This document shows positions 43,819 through 53,627 of a stretch of DNA of 56,405 nt, piece by piece. The stretch lies in contig DAHXOO010000014.1 of the NCBI GenBank assembly GCA_027364845.1, forward strand, positions 1-56,405. Direction: 5' to 3'. Both the position numbers and the translations under genes were made by a program. A model generated the notes under the pieces. That model made no database searches. It was not told where the DNA came from and was given only the letters and a program-made list of their open reading frames with translations. Each line of letters begins with the position of its first letter. Positions within the stretch are counted from its first letter, which is position 1. The stretch is from Pseudomonadota bacterium (GTDB taxonomy: Bacteria > Pseudomonadota > Gammaproteobacteria > Acidiferrobacterales > UBA6901).

Positions 43819-44757
43819 CTAACGCCCTAGACAGTTCATTATGGCGGGAAGCGCCGCCTCGGCCGCCGTGCGTCCGGCCGCCAACGCTTCCCCTCCCCGA
43901 TAAAACTCGTACGAATCGATGCCACCCACGTCCGGCGTCAACATGATATCGGGCGCCGACAGCGCCGCGCGCAGACGCACATTCTGTGCCTGCGCGATGG
44001 CCATCACCTGGTCCAACACCCGGCGTGCGCGCCAGACAGGCATGACCTGCTGTCCGTTCTCGTGGTTCTCAAGCTGCTCCTCAAGCCATTGGCGAAAACT
44101 TTCCGGACCGATCCACGGCTGCTGCAGCAATTGACGAATGCGCTCTCCCCACATCTGCGAACGCGTAGGTCGCATCTCTCGCTTGGTGAAGGCACGCGCG
44201 CCAGAGTGGACGGCCACCGCCAGCACCGGCCCGCCGAAACGTTCGCGCGCCACATCGAACGGCAGTGGATTGACGATGCCGCCATCGACAAAGTAACGGC
44301 CGTCAAGATGATGCGGCGCGAACACCGCCGGAAGCGAAATGCTGGCACGCACGGCGTCGACAAGTGGACCATGGTCCAAAACAATCTGTTCACCCGTCTC
44401 AAGGTCTGTGGCCAGTGCCACGTATCCGATTGCAAGGTTCTCGATCTGCCTTTCTCCGATCGTCTGATTCAGGAAATTCATGACATTTTTTCCAGAAACC
44501 AGCCCTCCCGTCGACAAATCGGGCAGAAACAATTGCAGAGTCTGTTTCCAGTCAAACGAAATCGCCAGAGCGACCAGCTCGGAAAGAGGCATACCGCTGG
44601 CGACAAAAGCGCCGATCTCCGCTCCGATGCTGGTGCCGGCGATCGCGCGCACGCGCACCCCATGCTCCGCAAGCACCTCAAGCACACCGATATGCGCCAG
44701 CCCACGAGCTCCTCCGCCCCCGAGCGCAAGCACAAGATCTCCATCATTCGCCGCCAT
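43819..44757 (-). CDS. Patatin-like phospholipase (RssA-type)
   Basis: 312 residues from the ATG at 44757. An in-frame upstream start at 44796 adds residues unlike the family. Patatin catalytic dyad: oxyanion loop GGGGARG (13-19), nucleophile S42 in GTSIG and D157 in YFVDGGIVNPLP. The rest matches the bacterial RssA/NTE-like branch, with a C-terminal helical region (QVMAIAQAQNVRLRAALSAP, YEFYRGGEALAAGRTAAEAA). It is predicted to hydrolyse acyl esters of lipids. There is no signal peptide, so it is cytoplasmic or membrane-associated. Divergent from the OmpA-domain gene. Confidence 0.9.
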   Translation of the reverse strand: MAANDGDLVLALGGGGARGLAHIGVLEVLAEHGVRVRAIAGTSIGAEIGAFVASGMPLSELVALAISFDWKQTLQLFLPDLSTGGLVSGKNVMNFLNQTIGERQIENLAIGYVALATDLETGEQIVLDHGPLVDAVRASISLPAVFAPHHLDGRYFVDGGIVNPLPFDVARERFGGPVLAVAVHSGARAFTKREMRPTRSQMWGERIRQLLQQPWIGPESFRQWLEEQLENHENGQQVMPVWRARRVLDQVMAIAQAQNVRLRAALSAPDIMLTPDVGGIDSYEFYRGGEALAAGRTAAEAALPAIMNCLGR

Positions 44758-44932
44758 ATGTACTCGCTGCCATCCCCACGTACCGCCACATTGCACGGCC
44801 AGAATAAACCAAAATCATCCGGCGCAACATCATTCGGCGCAGACACAACTATGCCCTAGGCGCAGCAGCTGAAGGCTTGATATGCTTGCACGTCGTGAGC
44901 GCCGTCCGGCGCCTGTCAGAGGTGGCAATCCG

Positions 44933-45745
44933 ATGTGGAACAATCTTTCCCGGATCCTGTTTGTCCTCGGGCTGATAGTGGCCGGCGCTGCCGCCTACTT
45001 GTACTGGGGTTACGGTGCACACCTGCGCCGGCAAAGCGCAATGCTCAGCGCAAGGGCACAGGAGCTGGCACTCGAGAATGAACGTCTCAAGGAAGAGGTC
45101 ATCTACCTCGGCAACCGCATGAGCCATGAGGTCGCAAAGATATCGAAGCAGAAGCAGGCTGAGATAGCCAAGGTTCGCAGCACTCGTGATGAGATGATCC
45201 GAAGCTTGCAGGGCGAAGTGACGCAGGGACAGGTGAAAATAACACAACTTGCCGACCGCCTGTCGGTGAATATCGTGAACCGGATCTTGTTTCCTTCGGG
45301 GCAGACAAGAATCAGTGGGCAGGGAATGAAGGTGCTCATGCGTGTAGGCACGGTGCTCGCAAAGGTGCAGGACAAAACCATCCGTGTCGAAGGCTTCACC
45401 GACAATGTTCCGCCGGGCCATAGTCTTAAGGGTCGCTTTCCCACGAATTGGGAACTGTCGACCGCGCGGGCGACCAATGTCGTGCGCTTCCTGCAGGACT
45501 CCACAGGCGTCAACCCCGCGATGATGGAAGCGGTTGGCATGGGTCAGTATCACCCAGTGGCGAGCAATAGGACAGCAGACGGGCGCAGCCGCAATCGACG
45601 CATCGAAATCATCCTGGCTCCACGTTACAGTTCGCTCGCAGCGAAGCTTGTGCGCTCCGCAGTATCTGGCGGCAAGCCAGTGATTGCAAACACGGTGCCA
45701 GAAATGGCATCCGATAAACATCCTGCATCGAAACCAACTCGCTGA
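44933..45745 (+). CDS. Membrane-anchored coiled-coil protein with OmpA/MotB domain
   Basis: 270 residues from the ATG at 44933, which follows GAGGTGGCAATCCG. An in-frame ATG at 44882 lacks a ribosome binding site. An N-terminal membrane anchor (about 7-27, ILFVLGLIVAGAAAYLYWGY) is followed by a long coiled coil (about 30-110, LSARAQELALENERLKEEVI). A peptidoglycan-binding OmpA C-terminal domain comes next (about 115-230, TIRVEGFTDNVPPG, WELSTARATNVVRFL, RSRNRRIEIIL). The layout resembles MotB-like or TolR-like stator-associated proteins, but no MotA/ExbB partner is adjacent. It probably links the inner membrane to the cell wall. The final 35 residues are low-complexity. Confidence 0.85.
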   Translation: MWNNLSRILFVLGLIVAGAAAYLYWGYGAHLRRQSAMLSARAQELALENERLKEEVIYLGNRMSHEVAKISKQKQAEIAKVRSTRDEMIRSLQGEVTQGQVKITQLADRLSVNIVNRILFPSGQTRISGQGMKVLMRVGTVLAKVQDKTIRVEGFTDNVPPGHSLKGRFPTNWELSTARATNVVRFLQDSTGVNPAMMEAVGMGQYHPVASNRTADGRSRNRRIEIILAPRYSSLAAKLVRSAVSGGKPVIANTVPEMASDKHPASKPTR

Positions 45746-45935
45746 AGCGTGACCCCGGACACGGCTTCGAGACCGCAGACCATTCAAGTAAGATTTTCTT
45801 CCAAATGCTCTGACGGAATCCGCCCCAGCGGCCCGGTCAAAGCCCTGACGCAGGCGCCAGAAAGTCTGGATTCGGCGCAGACAAATCCTCCTGCAACTGG
45901 ATCCGCCGGTACCGGCAAAAAGGGGGCACACCCCT

Positions 45936-45964
45936 TTGAGATGGACCGCGCATTCAGCTATAGT
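45936..45964 (+). promoter_or_regulatory. Sigma-70 promoter upstream of the 46012 gene
   Basis: TTGAGA (45936-45941), 17-nt spacer, TATAGT (45959-45964). The predicted start is near 45971, about 40 nt before the ATG at 46012. It is one of the best promoter matches in the window. Confidence 0.6.
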
Positions 45965-46011
45965 TTGGGCTGAACAAAACAACGTTCCACGGGCTCGGAA
46001 AAGGGAAGGTC

Positions 46012-46455
46012 ATGCAGGCAGCAACTTCGGTAGAATCATTCCATACGGCATTTCGCGGCTATTTCACCAGCCTGCTCAGCTGGAACCAGCTCGATGTGTT
46101 CTGGGAAGTCGTACGGCAACATGCATCCGCCGGCTGGTACCTGTATGCGGTGGGCGAAGCCGTGCCGACGCAACCGAGCAGCGCCGAGCAGGTGCTCGAA
46201 TTCATTCGTAAGATCGACGCATTGTTGCGCGCCGAGCACCACGAGGACTACTGCGGCATCGTCTACACCGACAGCAAGACCGAACCGCAGCTCATCAAAA
46301 TCTTTGACCCCAACAATCTTGGCGTTTCCTGCGGCTACAGCGACAACCCTCCCCTTCCGGGCTGGATCATGAGCACGATCGCACCACAGGAACTGCGGGA
46401 TCGCAGGCCGCTGCCGGGCAACCGCCGACGCTGGTGGCAGAAGCTGTGGGTATGA
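46012..46455 (+). CDS. Conserved-looking hypothetical protein
   Basis: 147 residues. The ATG at 46012 follows AAAGGGAAGGTC, and a good promoter lies at 45936-45964. It is a soluble alpha/beta protein: helices in FHTAFRGYFTSLLSWNQLDV and SAEQVLEFIRKIDALLRAE, and strands in GWYLYAVGE, YCGIVYTD and QLIKIFDP. A Trp/Arg-rich C terminus reads NRRRWWQKLWV. There are two Cys (DYCG, VSCGYSD), no signal peptide and no membrane helix. I recall similar short proteins in other sulfur- and iron-oxidising gammaproteobacteria but know no function. It precedes the acyl-CoA synthetase gene by 36 bp, so the two are possibly co-transcribed. Confidence 0.78.
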   Translation: MQAATSVESFHTAFRGYFTSLLSWNQLDVFWEVVRQHASAGWYLYAVGEAVPTQPSSAEQVLEFIRKIDALLRAEHHEDYCGIVYTDSKTEPQLIKIFDPNNLGVSCGYSDNPPLPGWIMSTIAPQELRDRRPLPGNRRRWWQKLWV

Positions 46456-46491
46456 TCCGCCGCATGCGTCAATACAGCGGATAGCCCGGCG

Positions 46492-48504
46492 ATGGCCGCA
46501 CCGGGGACGACAGGAGACGAGGGTGGCCGGCAACCAGGGCCGACGGAGAATATAGATTCCATCCTGACCGAAGAGCGCCGCTTCGAACCGCCGGCAAGTT
46601 TTAGTGCCGGCGCGCATGTCAAATCCCTGGCTGAATACCAAGCCCTGCGGGATGCTGCGGAGCGCGACCCGGTCGCGTTCTGGGCAGGTCTCGCCCGTGA
46701 TGAGCTGCACTGGCACCGGCCTTTCACATCCGCCTTCGACGATTCGCGTGCGCCCTATTACGCATGGTTCGGCGATGGGCTACTCAACGTTTCGTTCAAT
46801 TGTCTCGACCGTCATCTCGCGAAAAACGCCGACAAGACCGCAATCCTGTTCGAGGGGGAGCCCGGCGACACTCGCCGCATCAGCTATGCTGAATTGCACC
46901 GCCGGGTATGCCGCTTCGCCAACGCGCTGAAAATGCGCGGAATCGGCCTTGGAGACCGTGTCATCATTTACATGCCCATGGTACCCGAAGCCGTGGTCGC
47001 TATGCTGGCCTGCGCCCGAATCGGGGCAATTCATTCGGTGGTGTTCGGCGGATTTTCGTCCGGCTCTCTGCGAAATCGCATCGAAGACGCTAGTGCGCGC
47101 ACGGTCATCACAGCCGACGGCGGACATCGAGGTGGAAAGGTCATCGAACTGAAAGCGGCTTGCGACACGGCGCTCTCCGAGGGGTGCAAGAGCGTCGAGA
47201 CGGTGTTCGTCCTTCGCCGAGCGGGCAATCATGTCCGCATGCAGCATGGCCGGGACCTGTGGTGGGATGAGGCCGAGTCAAATCTTGCGGATGAATGCGA
47301 ACCGGTGTGGGTGGACGGCGAACATCCTTTGTTCCTGCTCTATACCTCCGGCTCCACCGGAAAACCCAAGGGCATTCAGCATGCCAGCGCAGGTTACCTC
47401 GTGGTGGTTGCGGCGACTATGAAGTGGGTCTTCGACATCCGTGATTCCGACATTTTCTGGTGCACTGCGGACATCGGCTGGGTCACCGGACATAGTTATG
47501 TCGCCTACGGGCCGCTTGCCTGCGGCGCCACCGTACTCATGTACGAAGGTGCGCCCACGGTGCCCGATGCCGGGCGCTTCTGGAGCATCTGCGCACGCCA
47601 CCATGTCACTATCTTCTATACCGCGCCGACTGCGATACGCGCCCTCATGAAGCTCGGCGAGTCTTTTCCCGCCCGCTATGACCTGTCCTCGCTTCGGCTG
47701 CTTGGAACCGTCGGCGAGCCGATCAACCCCGAGGCCTGGATGTGGTTCCACCGCGTCATCGGCCACGAACGCTGTCCCATCGTCGACACTTGGTGGCAAA
47801 CGGAAACCGGGGCCATCATGATCGCGCCGCTTCCCGGCGCAATCACCACCAAGCCAGGGTCGTGTACCCGGCCGCTGCCCGGAATCGACGCCGACATCGT
47901 CGATGCGAATGGCCACAGCATCGCCGATTTCGCTCAGGGTGGAGAGTTGGTGATACGCAAGCCCTGGCCATCGATGCTGCGCGCTGTATGGGGAGACGAC
48001 CGACGCTACCGGGATACGTACTGGGGCAAGTTCGATGGCCGCTGCTACATTGCCGGGGATACGGCGCACCGTGACCACGACGGCTATTTCTGGATCCTCG
48101 GCCGGTCCGACGACGTACTCAAGGTTTCCGGCCACCGGCTGGGCACTATGGAAATCGAGTCGGCACTCGTCGCCCATCCGCGAGTTGCCGAAGCTGCAGT
48201 GGTCGGCAAGCCGGACGAGACCAAGGGAGAATCGATATTCGCCTTCGTCGTCCCGCGAGGCGCGCGTCCAACGGGGGACGCTGCCGGGACACTCAGCGCG
48301 GAACTGCGTGCCTGGGTGGCACAGCAGATCGGGCCCATCGCCAAACCCGACCACATCCGCTACGCGGACAGCCTGCCCAAGACGCGTTCCGGAAAAATAA
48401 TGCGCCGGCTACTGCGCGACATCGCGCGCGGTGAAGCCATCACCCAGGACACTTCTACCCTGGAAAATGAAGAGATCGTCAGACAGTTGCAGGGCGAGCC
48501 TTGA
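46492..48504 (+). CDS. acs: Acetyl/propionyl-CoA synthetase (AMP-forming)
   Basis: 670 residues, the usual Acs/PrpE size. It activates a short-chain acid with ATP and CoA through an acyl-adenylate. Motifs: A3 phosphate loop [32 protein letters not shown], the acid-pocket region [11 protein letters not shown] followed by [10 protein letters not shown], the hinge [17 protein letters not shown], and the acetylation-controlled lysine in [17 protein letters not shown]. The substrate (acetate or propionate) depends on a few pocket residues that I cannot settle by eye, though the W of TWWQTE favours acetate. The start ATG has a weak ribosome binding site. The first ~35 residues are not conserved. 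Confidence 0.92.
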   Translation: MAAPGTTGDEGGRQPGPTENIDSILTEERRFEPPASFSAGAHVKSLAEYQALRDAAERDPVAFWAGLARDELHWHRPFTSAFDDSRAPYYAWFGDGLLNVSFNCLDRHLAKNADKTAILFEGEPGDTRRISYAELHRRVCRFANALKMRGIGLGDRVIIYMPMVPEAVVAMLACARIGAIHSVVFGGFSSGSLRNRIEDASARTVITADGGHRGGKVIELKAACDTALSEGCKSVETVFVLRRAGNHVRMQHGRDLWWDEAESNLADECEPVWVDGEHPLFLLYTSGSTGKPKGIQHASAGYLVVVAATMKWVFDIRDSDIFWCTADIGWVTGHSYVAYGPLACGATVLMYEGAPTVPDAGRFWSICARHHVTIFYTAPTAIRALMKLGESFPARYDLSSLRLLGTVGEPINPEAWMWFHRVIGHERCPIVDTWWQTETGAIMIAPLPGAITTKPGSCTRPLPGIDADIVDANGHSIADFAQGGELVIRKPWPSMLRAVWGDDRRYRDTYWGKFDGRCYIAGDTAHRDHDGYFWILGRSDDVLKVSGHRLGTMEIESALVAHPRVAEAAVVGKPDETKGESIFAFVVPRGARPTGDAAGTLSAELRAWVAQQIGPIAKPDHIRYADSLPKTRSGKIMRRLLRDIARGEAITQDTSTLENEEIVRQLQGEP

Positions 48505-49528
48505 TGGCAAGACCAGCAGCGACTTCAGATTCGAAGCCGCGTGGTGGTGCCCCGGGCCGCATGGCCAGACGCTCTGGGCGCCGCTGTTTCGCTTGCGCCC
48601 GCGCATCCGTTCGCGACGCGAACGCCTCGAACTTCCCGACGGGGATTTCATCGACCTCGACTGGGGCGGGCGTGCCGGCGCGCCGATTGTCATAATCCTG
48701 CACGGCCTGGAGGGCGGTTCGCGTTCGCACTATGCGCGCGGCATGTTCGCCGCACTGGAACAACACGGCATGCGTCCGGTCGTCATGCACTTTCGCGGCT
48801 GCAGCGGGGAGCCAAACCGGCTTGCACGCGGATACCACTCGGGCGAAACCAGCGATCTCGCCTTCCTGGTTCAGACTCTTCGCCTGCGCGAGCCAGGCAC
48901 GCCACTTGCCGCGATCGGCTACTCGCTAGGTGGCAATGTTCTGGTGAAGTGGCTGGGCGAAACTGGCGCCACCGCCGGGTTGTATGCCGCGGCAGCGGTG
49001 TCGGTGCCATTCATGTTGCAGGATTCAGCCCAGCGCCTGAATCGCGGATTTGCACGCACGTACCGGCACTATCTGCTGGCGAGCCTCAGGCGTTCACTGC
49101 GACGCAAGTTCCGCGGGATGACGCCGCCGTTCTGCGCTGCCAGTGCGGCTGCCGCGCGCAGCTTCCAGGAATTCGACGAAGCGGTCACCGCACCGATGCA
49201 CGGCTTCTCTAGTGCGGAACACTATTATTCCAGCTCGAGCTCGCGCCCCTACCTGCGGCACATCGCCGTTCCTACGCTGGTTGTGCACGCGGCCGACGAC
49301 CCGTTCCTGTCGCACTCGGCCATACCAGCTGCGAATGAACTGTCCCCACAGGTGATCTTCGAACTCTTTCCGCACGGCGGTCATGTCGGCTTCATTGACG
49401 GCGGCTGGCCGTGGCGACCGCACTTCTGGCTGGAAAATCGCATCCCGCGTTTTCTCGCACAGCAGCTCGGGGCACACCACGCACCGGAAAACTGCGTTCC
49501 GGACGGGCATCGCCAGCGGCAGCCCTGA
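48467..49528 (+). CDS. YheT-like alpha/beta hydrolase
   Basis: 353 residues from ATG 48467, overlapping the acs end by 38 bp. ATG 48431 is also in frame. Family sequence begins at [20 protein letters not shown], the YheT opening in which the protein binds a distant substrate. Hydrolase elements: oxyanion [15 protein letters not shown], nucleophile in [15 protein letters not shown], acid in HAADDPFLS and His in [14 protein letters not shown]. YheT/EMB8-like hydrolases are conserved in gammaproteobacteria, with a role as esterases of unknown physiological substrate. Translational coupling to the acyl-CoA synthetase is likely, though a functional link is not established. Confidence 0.87.
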   Translation: MKRSSDSCRASLDGKTSSDFRFEAAWWCPGPHGQTLWAPLFRLRPRIRSRRERLELPDGDFIDLDWGGRAGAPIVIILHGLEGGSRSHYARGMFAALEQHGMRPVVMHFRGCSGEPNRLARGYHSGETSDLAFLVQTLRLREPGTPLAAIGYSLGGNVLVKWLGETGATAGLYAAAAVSVPFMLQDSAQRLNRGFARTYRHYLLASLRRSLRRKFRGMTPPFCAASAAAARSFQEFDEAVTAPMHGFSSAEHYYSSSSSRPYLRHIAVPTLVVHAADDPFLSHSAIPAANELSPQVIFELFPHGGHVGFIDGGWPWRPHFWLENRIPRFLAQQLGAHHAPENCVPDGHRQRQP

Positions 49529-49593
49529 CAGCAACCGGCCTTGTCCGGCCGCGGTACCAGCGGGCAGGTACCGGCGGACGGCACGTATACAGC

Positions 49594-49616
49594 AAAAAGG
49601 GGGCGCTAGCCCCCTT
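49594..49616 (-). terminator. Terminator of the nusA-pnp operon
   Basis: The minus strand reads AAGGGGGCTAGCGCCCCCTT followed by TTT, a near-perfect GC palindrome with a U-tract. It lies about 28 bp after the pnp stop codon and also separates pnp from the convergent YheT-like gene. Confidence 0.85.
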
Positions 49617-49643
49617 CCAGCCCGACTGCCCTGCGATATTCTC

Positions 49644-51734
49644 TCAGACCTGTTCTTCCACTGCCTTGATACTCAGGCGGATACGGCCTTGCTTGTCGAT
49701 CTCCAGCACCTTGACCCGCACGCTCTCGCCTTCGCTCAGCTTGTCGCCGACATTTTCAACTCGCTCGTGCGAAATCTGCGAGATGTGCACTAGACCGTCC
49801 CGACCAGGAAGAATGGTGACAAATGCGCCGAAATCCATGAGCTTCACCACCTTACCCTGGTAGACCTTACCAACCTCCACATCCGCGGTGATCTGTTCGA
49901 TGCGGCGGCGCGCCTCCTGTCCGGCAGCGTTATCGACCGACGCGATCTTCACAGTACCGTCGTCCTCAATGTCTATGGTGGCACCGGTCTCCTCGCACAG
50001 GGCGCGTATGGTCGAACCCCCTTTGCCAATTACGTCCCGGATCTTCTCGGGGTTGATCTTGAACGTAATGATCCGCGGCGCATATTCTGACATCTCCGCG
50101 CGTGGTGCGGGAATGGCGTCATGCATCGTCTTGAGCACGTGCATCCGCGCTTCTTTTGCCTGTCTCAATGCCACTTCCATGATCTCGCGGTTGATCCCCT
50201 CGATCTTGATGTCCATCTGTAAGGCGGTGACGCCAGTAGCCGTACCCGCGACCTTGAAATCCATGTCGCCCAGGTGATCCTCGTCGCCCAGGATGTCGGT
50301 CAGGACCGCAAACTTGTCCTCCTCCTTGATCAGCCCCATCGCAATGCCGGCAACCGGAGCCTTGATCTTGACACCCGCATCCATCAGCGACAACGTTGCT
50401 CCGCAAACTGTCGCCATGGAACTCGAGCCGTTCGACTCCGTTATCTCGGAAACCACGCGCAGCACATAGGGGAAGTCAGTCATATTCGGCAGCACCGCCG
50501 CGATGGCGCGCTTCGCCAGTCGGCCGTGTCCGATCTCGCGCCGCTTGGGGCTGCCGACACGGCCGGTCTCGCCAGTGCAGGACGGCGGAAAATTGTAGTG
50601 CAGCATGAACGGTTCTTTGCGCTCACCCTCAAGTGCGTCGATGATCTGCGCATCGCGCCCCGTGCCAAGGGTGGTAACGACCAGCGCTTGCGTCTCGCCG
50701 CGCGTGAACAGCGCCGACCCGTGGGTACGCGGCAACACGCCCGTGCGTATCGTTATCGGCCGCACGGTACGCGTGTCTCTACCGTCGATCCGCGGCTCCC
50801 CCGCCAGGATGCGGCCGCGTACCACCTTCTTCTCGAGCTTCTTGATGACGTTCTTGACCGTCTCAATTGCGTCGGGAGTGCTGTCAGCATTGGTCAGCTC
50901 CGACAATACATGGTCGCGAATCGCGTTCATCCGATCCTGACGCGCCAGTTTTTCGCGGATCTGGTATGCAGAAGCGATGTCCGCCCCAGCCAGCTTGGCC
51001 ACGCTCTCGACCAGACTGGTGTTCTCAGCCGGCGGCTGCCAGTCCCACGATATAACCCCTGATTCCTTCGCTAGCTCCCGTATTGCCTTGATTGCCGTGC
51101 GCATCTGCTCGTGCCCGAACAGCACCGCACCCAACATGACTTCCTCGGACAGGCCGGTCGCTTCAGACTCGACCATCAGCACCGCCGCTTCAGTTCCGGC
51201 GACGACCAGGTTGAGCTGGGACTCCTGGAGCAGTTTATTGCCGGGATTCAGCAGGTATTTTCCATCGAGATAGCCGACACGCGCCGCACCAACCGGCCCC
51301 TTGAACGGCATTCCCGACAGGGCCATGGCTGCCGAGGCTCCAAGCAATGCAACCACATCCGGATCGATATCCGGATCCACCGACATGGTGGTTGCGATTA
51401 CTTGAACTTCATTGGTAAAACCCTTTGGAAACAGCGGGCGGATCGGCCGGTCGATGAGGCGGGAAGTGAGGATTTCCTTCTCCGACGGGCGCCCTTCGCG
51501 CTTGAAGAATCCGCCAGGAATGCGACCGGCTGCATAGGTCCGCTCCTGGTAATCGACGGTCAGCGGGAAGAAGTCCTGGCCAGGTTTGCTTTCCTTCCGG
51601 CCGACAACAGTCACCTGCACGACAGTGTCGCCCATACTGGCCATGACGGCTCCGCTGGCCTGACGGGCGATTTCACCGGTTTCTATGGTGACCAAGTGAT
51701 CGCCGTACTGGAACGATTTCTTCACGATTTTCAA
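49644..51734 (-). CDS. pnp: Polynucleotide phosphorylase
   Basis: 696 residues. Trimeric 3'-5' phosphorolytic exoribonuclease, a degradosome partner. It has two RNase PH-like core domains (first about 10-235, [34 protein letters not shown]; second about 320-540, [34 protein letters not shown]), then a KH domain ([20 protein letters not shown]) and an S1 domain ([20 protein letters not shown]). All are intact. Translation starts at TTG 51734 after GAGGAATCAGC. The gene follows rpsO, as in most proteobacteria. E. coli autoregulates pnp through RNase III cleavage of the leader. The 51735-51904 leader here could fold, but this was not shown. Confidence 0.97.
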   Translation of the reverse strand: MKIVKKSFQYGDHLVTIETGEIARQASGAVMASMGDTVVQVTVVGRKESKPGQDFFPLTVDYQERTYAAGRIPGGFFKREGRPSEKEILTSRLIDRPIRPLFPKGFTNEVQVIATTMSVDPDIDPDVVALLGASAAMALSGMPFKGPVGAARVGYLDGKYLLNPGNKLLQESQLNLVVAGTEAAVLMVESEATGLSEEVMLGAVLFGHEQMRTAIKAIRELAKESGVISWDWQPPAENTSLVESVAKLAGADIASAYQIREKLARQDRMNAIRDHVLSELTNADSTPDAIETVKNVIKKLEKKVVRGRILAGEPRIDGRDTRTVRPITIRTGVLPRTHGSALFTRGETQALVVTTLGTGRDAQIIDALEGERKEPFMLHYNFPPSCTGETGRVGSPKRREIGHGRLAKRAIAAVLPNMTDFPYVLRVVSEITESNGSSSMATVCGATLSLMDAGVKIKAPVAGIAMGLIKEEDKFAVLTDILGDEDHLGDMDFKVAGTATGVTALQMDIKIEGINREIMEVALRQAKEARMHVLKTMHDAIPAPRAEMSEYAPRIITFKINPEKIRDVIGKGGSTIRALCEETGATIDIEDDGTVKIASVDNAAGQEARRRIEQITADVEVGKVYQGKVVKLMDFGAFVTILPGRDGLVHISQISHERVENVGDKLSEGESVRVKVLEIDKQGRIRLSIKAVEEQV

Positions 51735-51904
51735 AGCTGATTCCTCAATCTATATAATGCAGAAACATGAGTCCAAAAGTTCCGGGAAAGCCACCGCGGC
51801 GCAGAGTGGACAGTCCTGCCTTACCGCTGCTCGCCGAACCGCGTCTGTATATGGAGATTCTACCGGATACGCGCGGCGACGGCCGTTCGTCCGCAGAGAG
51901 ATGC

Positions 51905-52174
51905 TTACTTACGCAACCCGAGTCGGGCCACTAGCTGCCGGTAGCGATTTCCGTCCATACCCTTGAGGTAGTCGAGCAATTTTCTACGTTTACTCACCAT
52001 CCGCAACAGCCCCATACGCGAGTGATGATCCTGCTTGTGGGCCTGGAAATGCCCGGAAAGATCGTCAATGCGCGCCGACAGCAGAGCAACCTGGACCTCC
52101 GGCGAACCGGTGTCGGCTTTGCCTATGCCGTAGTCCTGCACTATTTTGGCCTTCTGTTCCGCCTTGAGGGTCAT
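51905..52174 (-). CDS. rpsO: 30S ribosomal protein S15
   Basis: 89 residues, the standard length. All conserved blocks are present: [40 protein letters not shown] and [20 protein letters not shown], ending ARLGLRK. It binds 16S rRNA helices 20-22 early in 30S assembly. It lies between truB and pnp on the same strand, the universal gammaproteobacterial order. In E. coli S15 represses its own translation through a leader pseudoknot. The 80-bp leader here was not assigned that structure. Confidence 0.98.
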   Translation of the reverse strand: MTLKAEQKAKIVQDYGIGKADTGSPEVQVALLSARIDDLSGHFQAHKQDHHSRMGLLRMVSKRRKLLDYLKGMDGNRYRQLVARLGLRK

Positions 52175-52253
52175 CTATACGTACCTCACTACTCGGTATT
52201 TCGGTCGGTATGAATGTTAAGGGGCGGTATTCTAACCGCGGCGCACGCGCACC

Positions 52254-53219
52254 TCAACCGCTTTCTTTCGTATTATCAGATCGTTCCGGGGAGCGGATCA
52301 GCCGTCGCGGCGCGACCCGGCCGTCATCCAGGATCTGCCCCAAGCCCAGAAACCGGCCATCGGCCTCGTACAGACGCACCGGACCCGGCGGCTGCCCCTG
52401 GGCCGTGAATACCGCCTGGCCCTGGCTCAGATAGTAGGTCGCATTGGCCGACAGACTGACAGCCGGCAGCTTCTCTACCGCCCGGTCTCCGGGCAGCAAC
52501 AGGGCCGCGCGTTCCTGCGGGCCCGGCAGCTCGCGCAGCCGCTCCAGGCTGACCGACTGCTCCACCCGGAATTCTCCCAGCGCCAGGCGGCGCAGCTGCG
52601 AGACATGGGCGCCGCAGTCCAGGACTCGGCCGAGATCATGGGCGAGGCTGCGCACATAGGTGCCCTTGCTGCAGGTGATCTCCAGTTCCAGGCGTTCATT
52701 TTGCCAGTCGAGCAGGCGAATCCGGTGGATCACTACCCGCCGGGGCGCGGGATTAACCGCCACACCGGCACGGGCAAGCTTGTACAGCGGCTGGCCGCCC
52801 TGCTTGATCGCCGAGTAGGCCGGAGGAATCTGCTCGATCTCGCCGATGAAACGGGCCAGCGCCGCCTCGATCCGCAGCCGGTCGGCCGTCACCGGTCGAG
52901 TGTCGACAATCGTGCCCTGCGCATCGTAGGTCGATGTTTCCTGGCCAAGCCGGAACTCGGTCCAGTAGGTCTTGTCCGCATCGAGGAGAAACTGGGAAAA
53001 CTTCGTCGCCTCGCCGAAACACAACGGCAGCAACCCACTGGCGAGCGGATCCAGACTACCGGTATGGCCAGCCTTGCGTGCTTCCAGACAGCTTCTTGCT
53101 TCCTGTAGCGCGCGGTTCGAAGTCACTCCAGGCGCCTTGTCCAGAAGCAGAATGCCACATACATCACGCATATTGCGCCGTGTGCGGCGCTGACCCGGCC
53201 CTTCGACTGCCTTATCCAT
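52254..53219 (-). CDS. truB: tRNA pseudouridine(55) synthase
   Basis: 321 residues from the ATG at 53219. ATG 53171 is an alternative start. It makes pseudouridine at position 55 of elongator tRNAs. The catalytic aspartate is D57 in GHTGSLDPLASGLLPLC. The family blocks YWTEFRLGQETSTYDAQG, IPPAYSAIKQGGQPLYKLAR and CSKGTYVRSLAHDLG follow, and a PUA-like C-terminal domain (about 245-310) ends the protein. It sits between rbfA and rpsO, 26 bp after rbfA. The Arg-rich first 16 residues (EGPGQRRTRRN) replace the usual MARRRR-type start. Confidence 0.97.
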   Translation of the reverse strand: MDKAVEGPGQRRTRRNMRDVCGILLLDKAPGVTSNRALQEARSCLEARKAGHTGSLDPLASGLLPLCFGEATKFSQFLLDADKTYWTEFRLGQETSTYDAQGTIVDTRPVTADRLRIEAALARFIGEIEQIPPAYSAIKQGGQPLYKLARAGVAVNPAPRRVVIHRIRLLDWQNERLELEITCSKGTYVRSLAHDLGRVLDCGAHVSQLRRLALGEFRVEQSVSLERLRELPGPQERAALLLPGDRAVEKLPAVSLSANATYYLSQGQAVFTAQGQPPGPVRLYEADGRFLGLGQILDDGRVAPRRLIRSPERSDNTKESG

Positions 53220-53245
53220 GCGGTTATTGTCCGGCCAGCACGGTT

Positions 53246-53617
53246 TCAGCGCTGCTTCCCGCCGTCGTCCCCGGCCCGCGCACGTTCGATAAGGCGCGAG
53301 ATTTCCGCGCCTCGCTCCACCGACTCGTCGTACAGGAACCGCAGGTCCGGTATAACGCGCAGGTCCAGGCGCTGCCGCAGGGCGTGCCGTAGAAAGCCGG
53401 TGGCTCGGTTTAATACCGCCAAACTGGCCGGGGCGTTCGCCACGCCGCTGAGCTGGGTGATATATACCTTCGCATGCGACAGATCGGGCGCGACATCCAC
53501 GCCGGTGATGGTCAGCCGGGACAGCCGCGGATCGTCCAGCTCGCGCGGGATCAAGACCGCAAGTTCCCTCTGCAGCTGTTCTGCAATCCGGCGGGTTCTG
53601 CCTGTTTCCTTACGCAT
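53246..53617 (-). CDS. rbfA: Ribosome-binding factor A
   Basis: 123 residues from the ATG at 53617, 10 bp after the infB stop. A TTG directly before it is in frame. KH-like fold: RRIAEQLQRELAVLIPRELD, DPRLSRLTITGVDVAPDLSH, AKVYITQLSG, LNRATGFLRHALRQRLDLRV and PDLRFLYDESVERG, all characteristic. It assists 16S 5'-end maturation in late 30S assembly and is needed in the cold. The position between infB and truB is the conserved one. The C terminus is slightly shorter than in E. coli (133). Confidence 0.97.
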   Translation of the reverse strand: MRKETGRTRRIAEQLQRELAVLIPRELDDPRLSRLTITGVDVAPDLSHAKVYITQLSGVANAPASLAVLNRATGFLRHALRQRLDLRVIPDLRFLYDESVERGAEISRLIERARAGDDGGKQR

Positions 53618-53627
53618 CAAACTTCAG

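Noticed and set aside
47278-48354. 358-codon minus-strand frame
   Set aside because: Complement of the acs coding region. The acs motifs on the plus strand are unambiguous.
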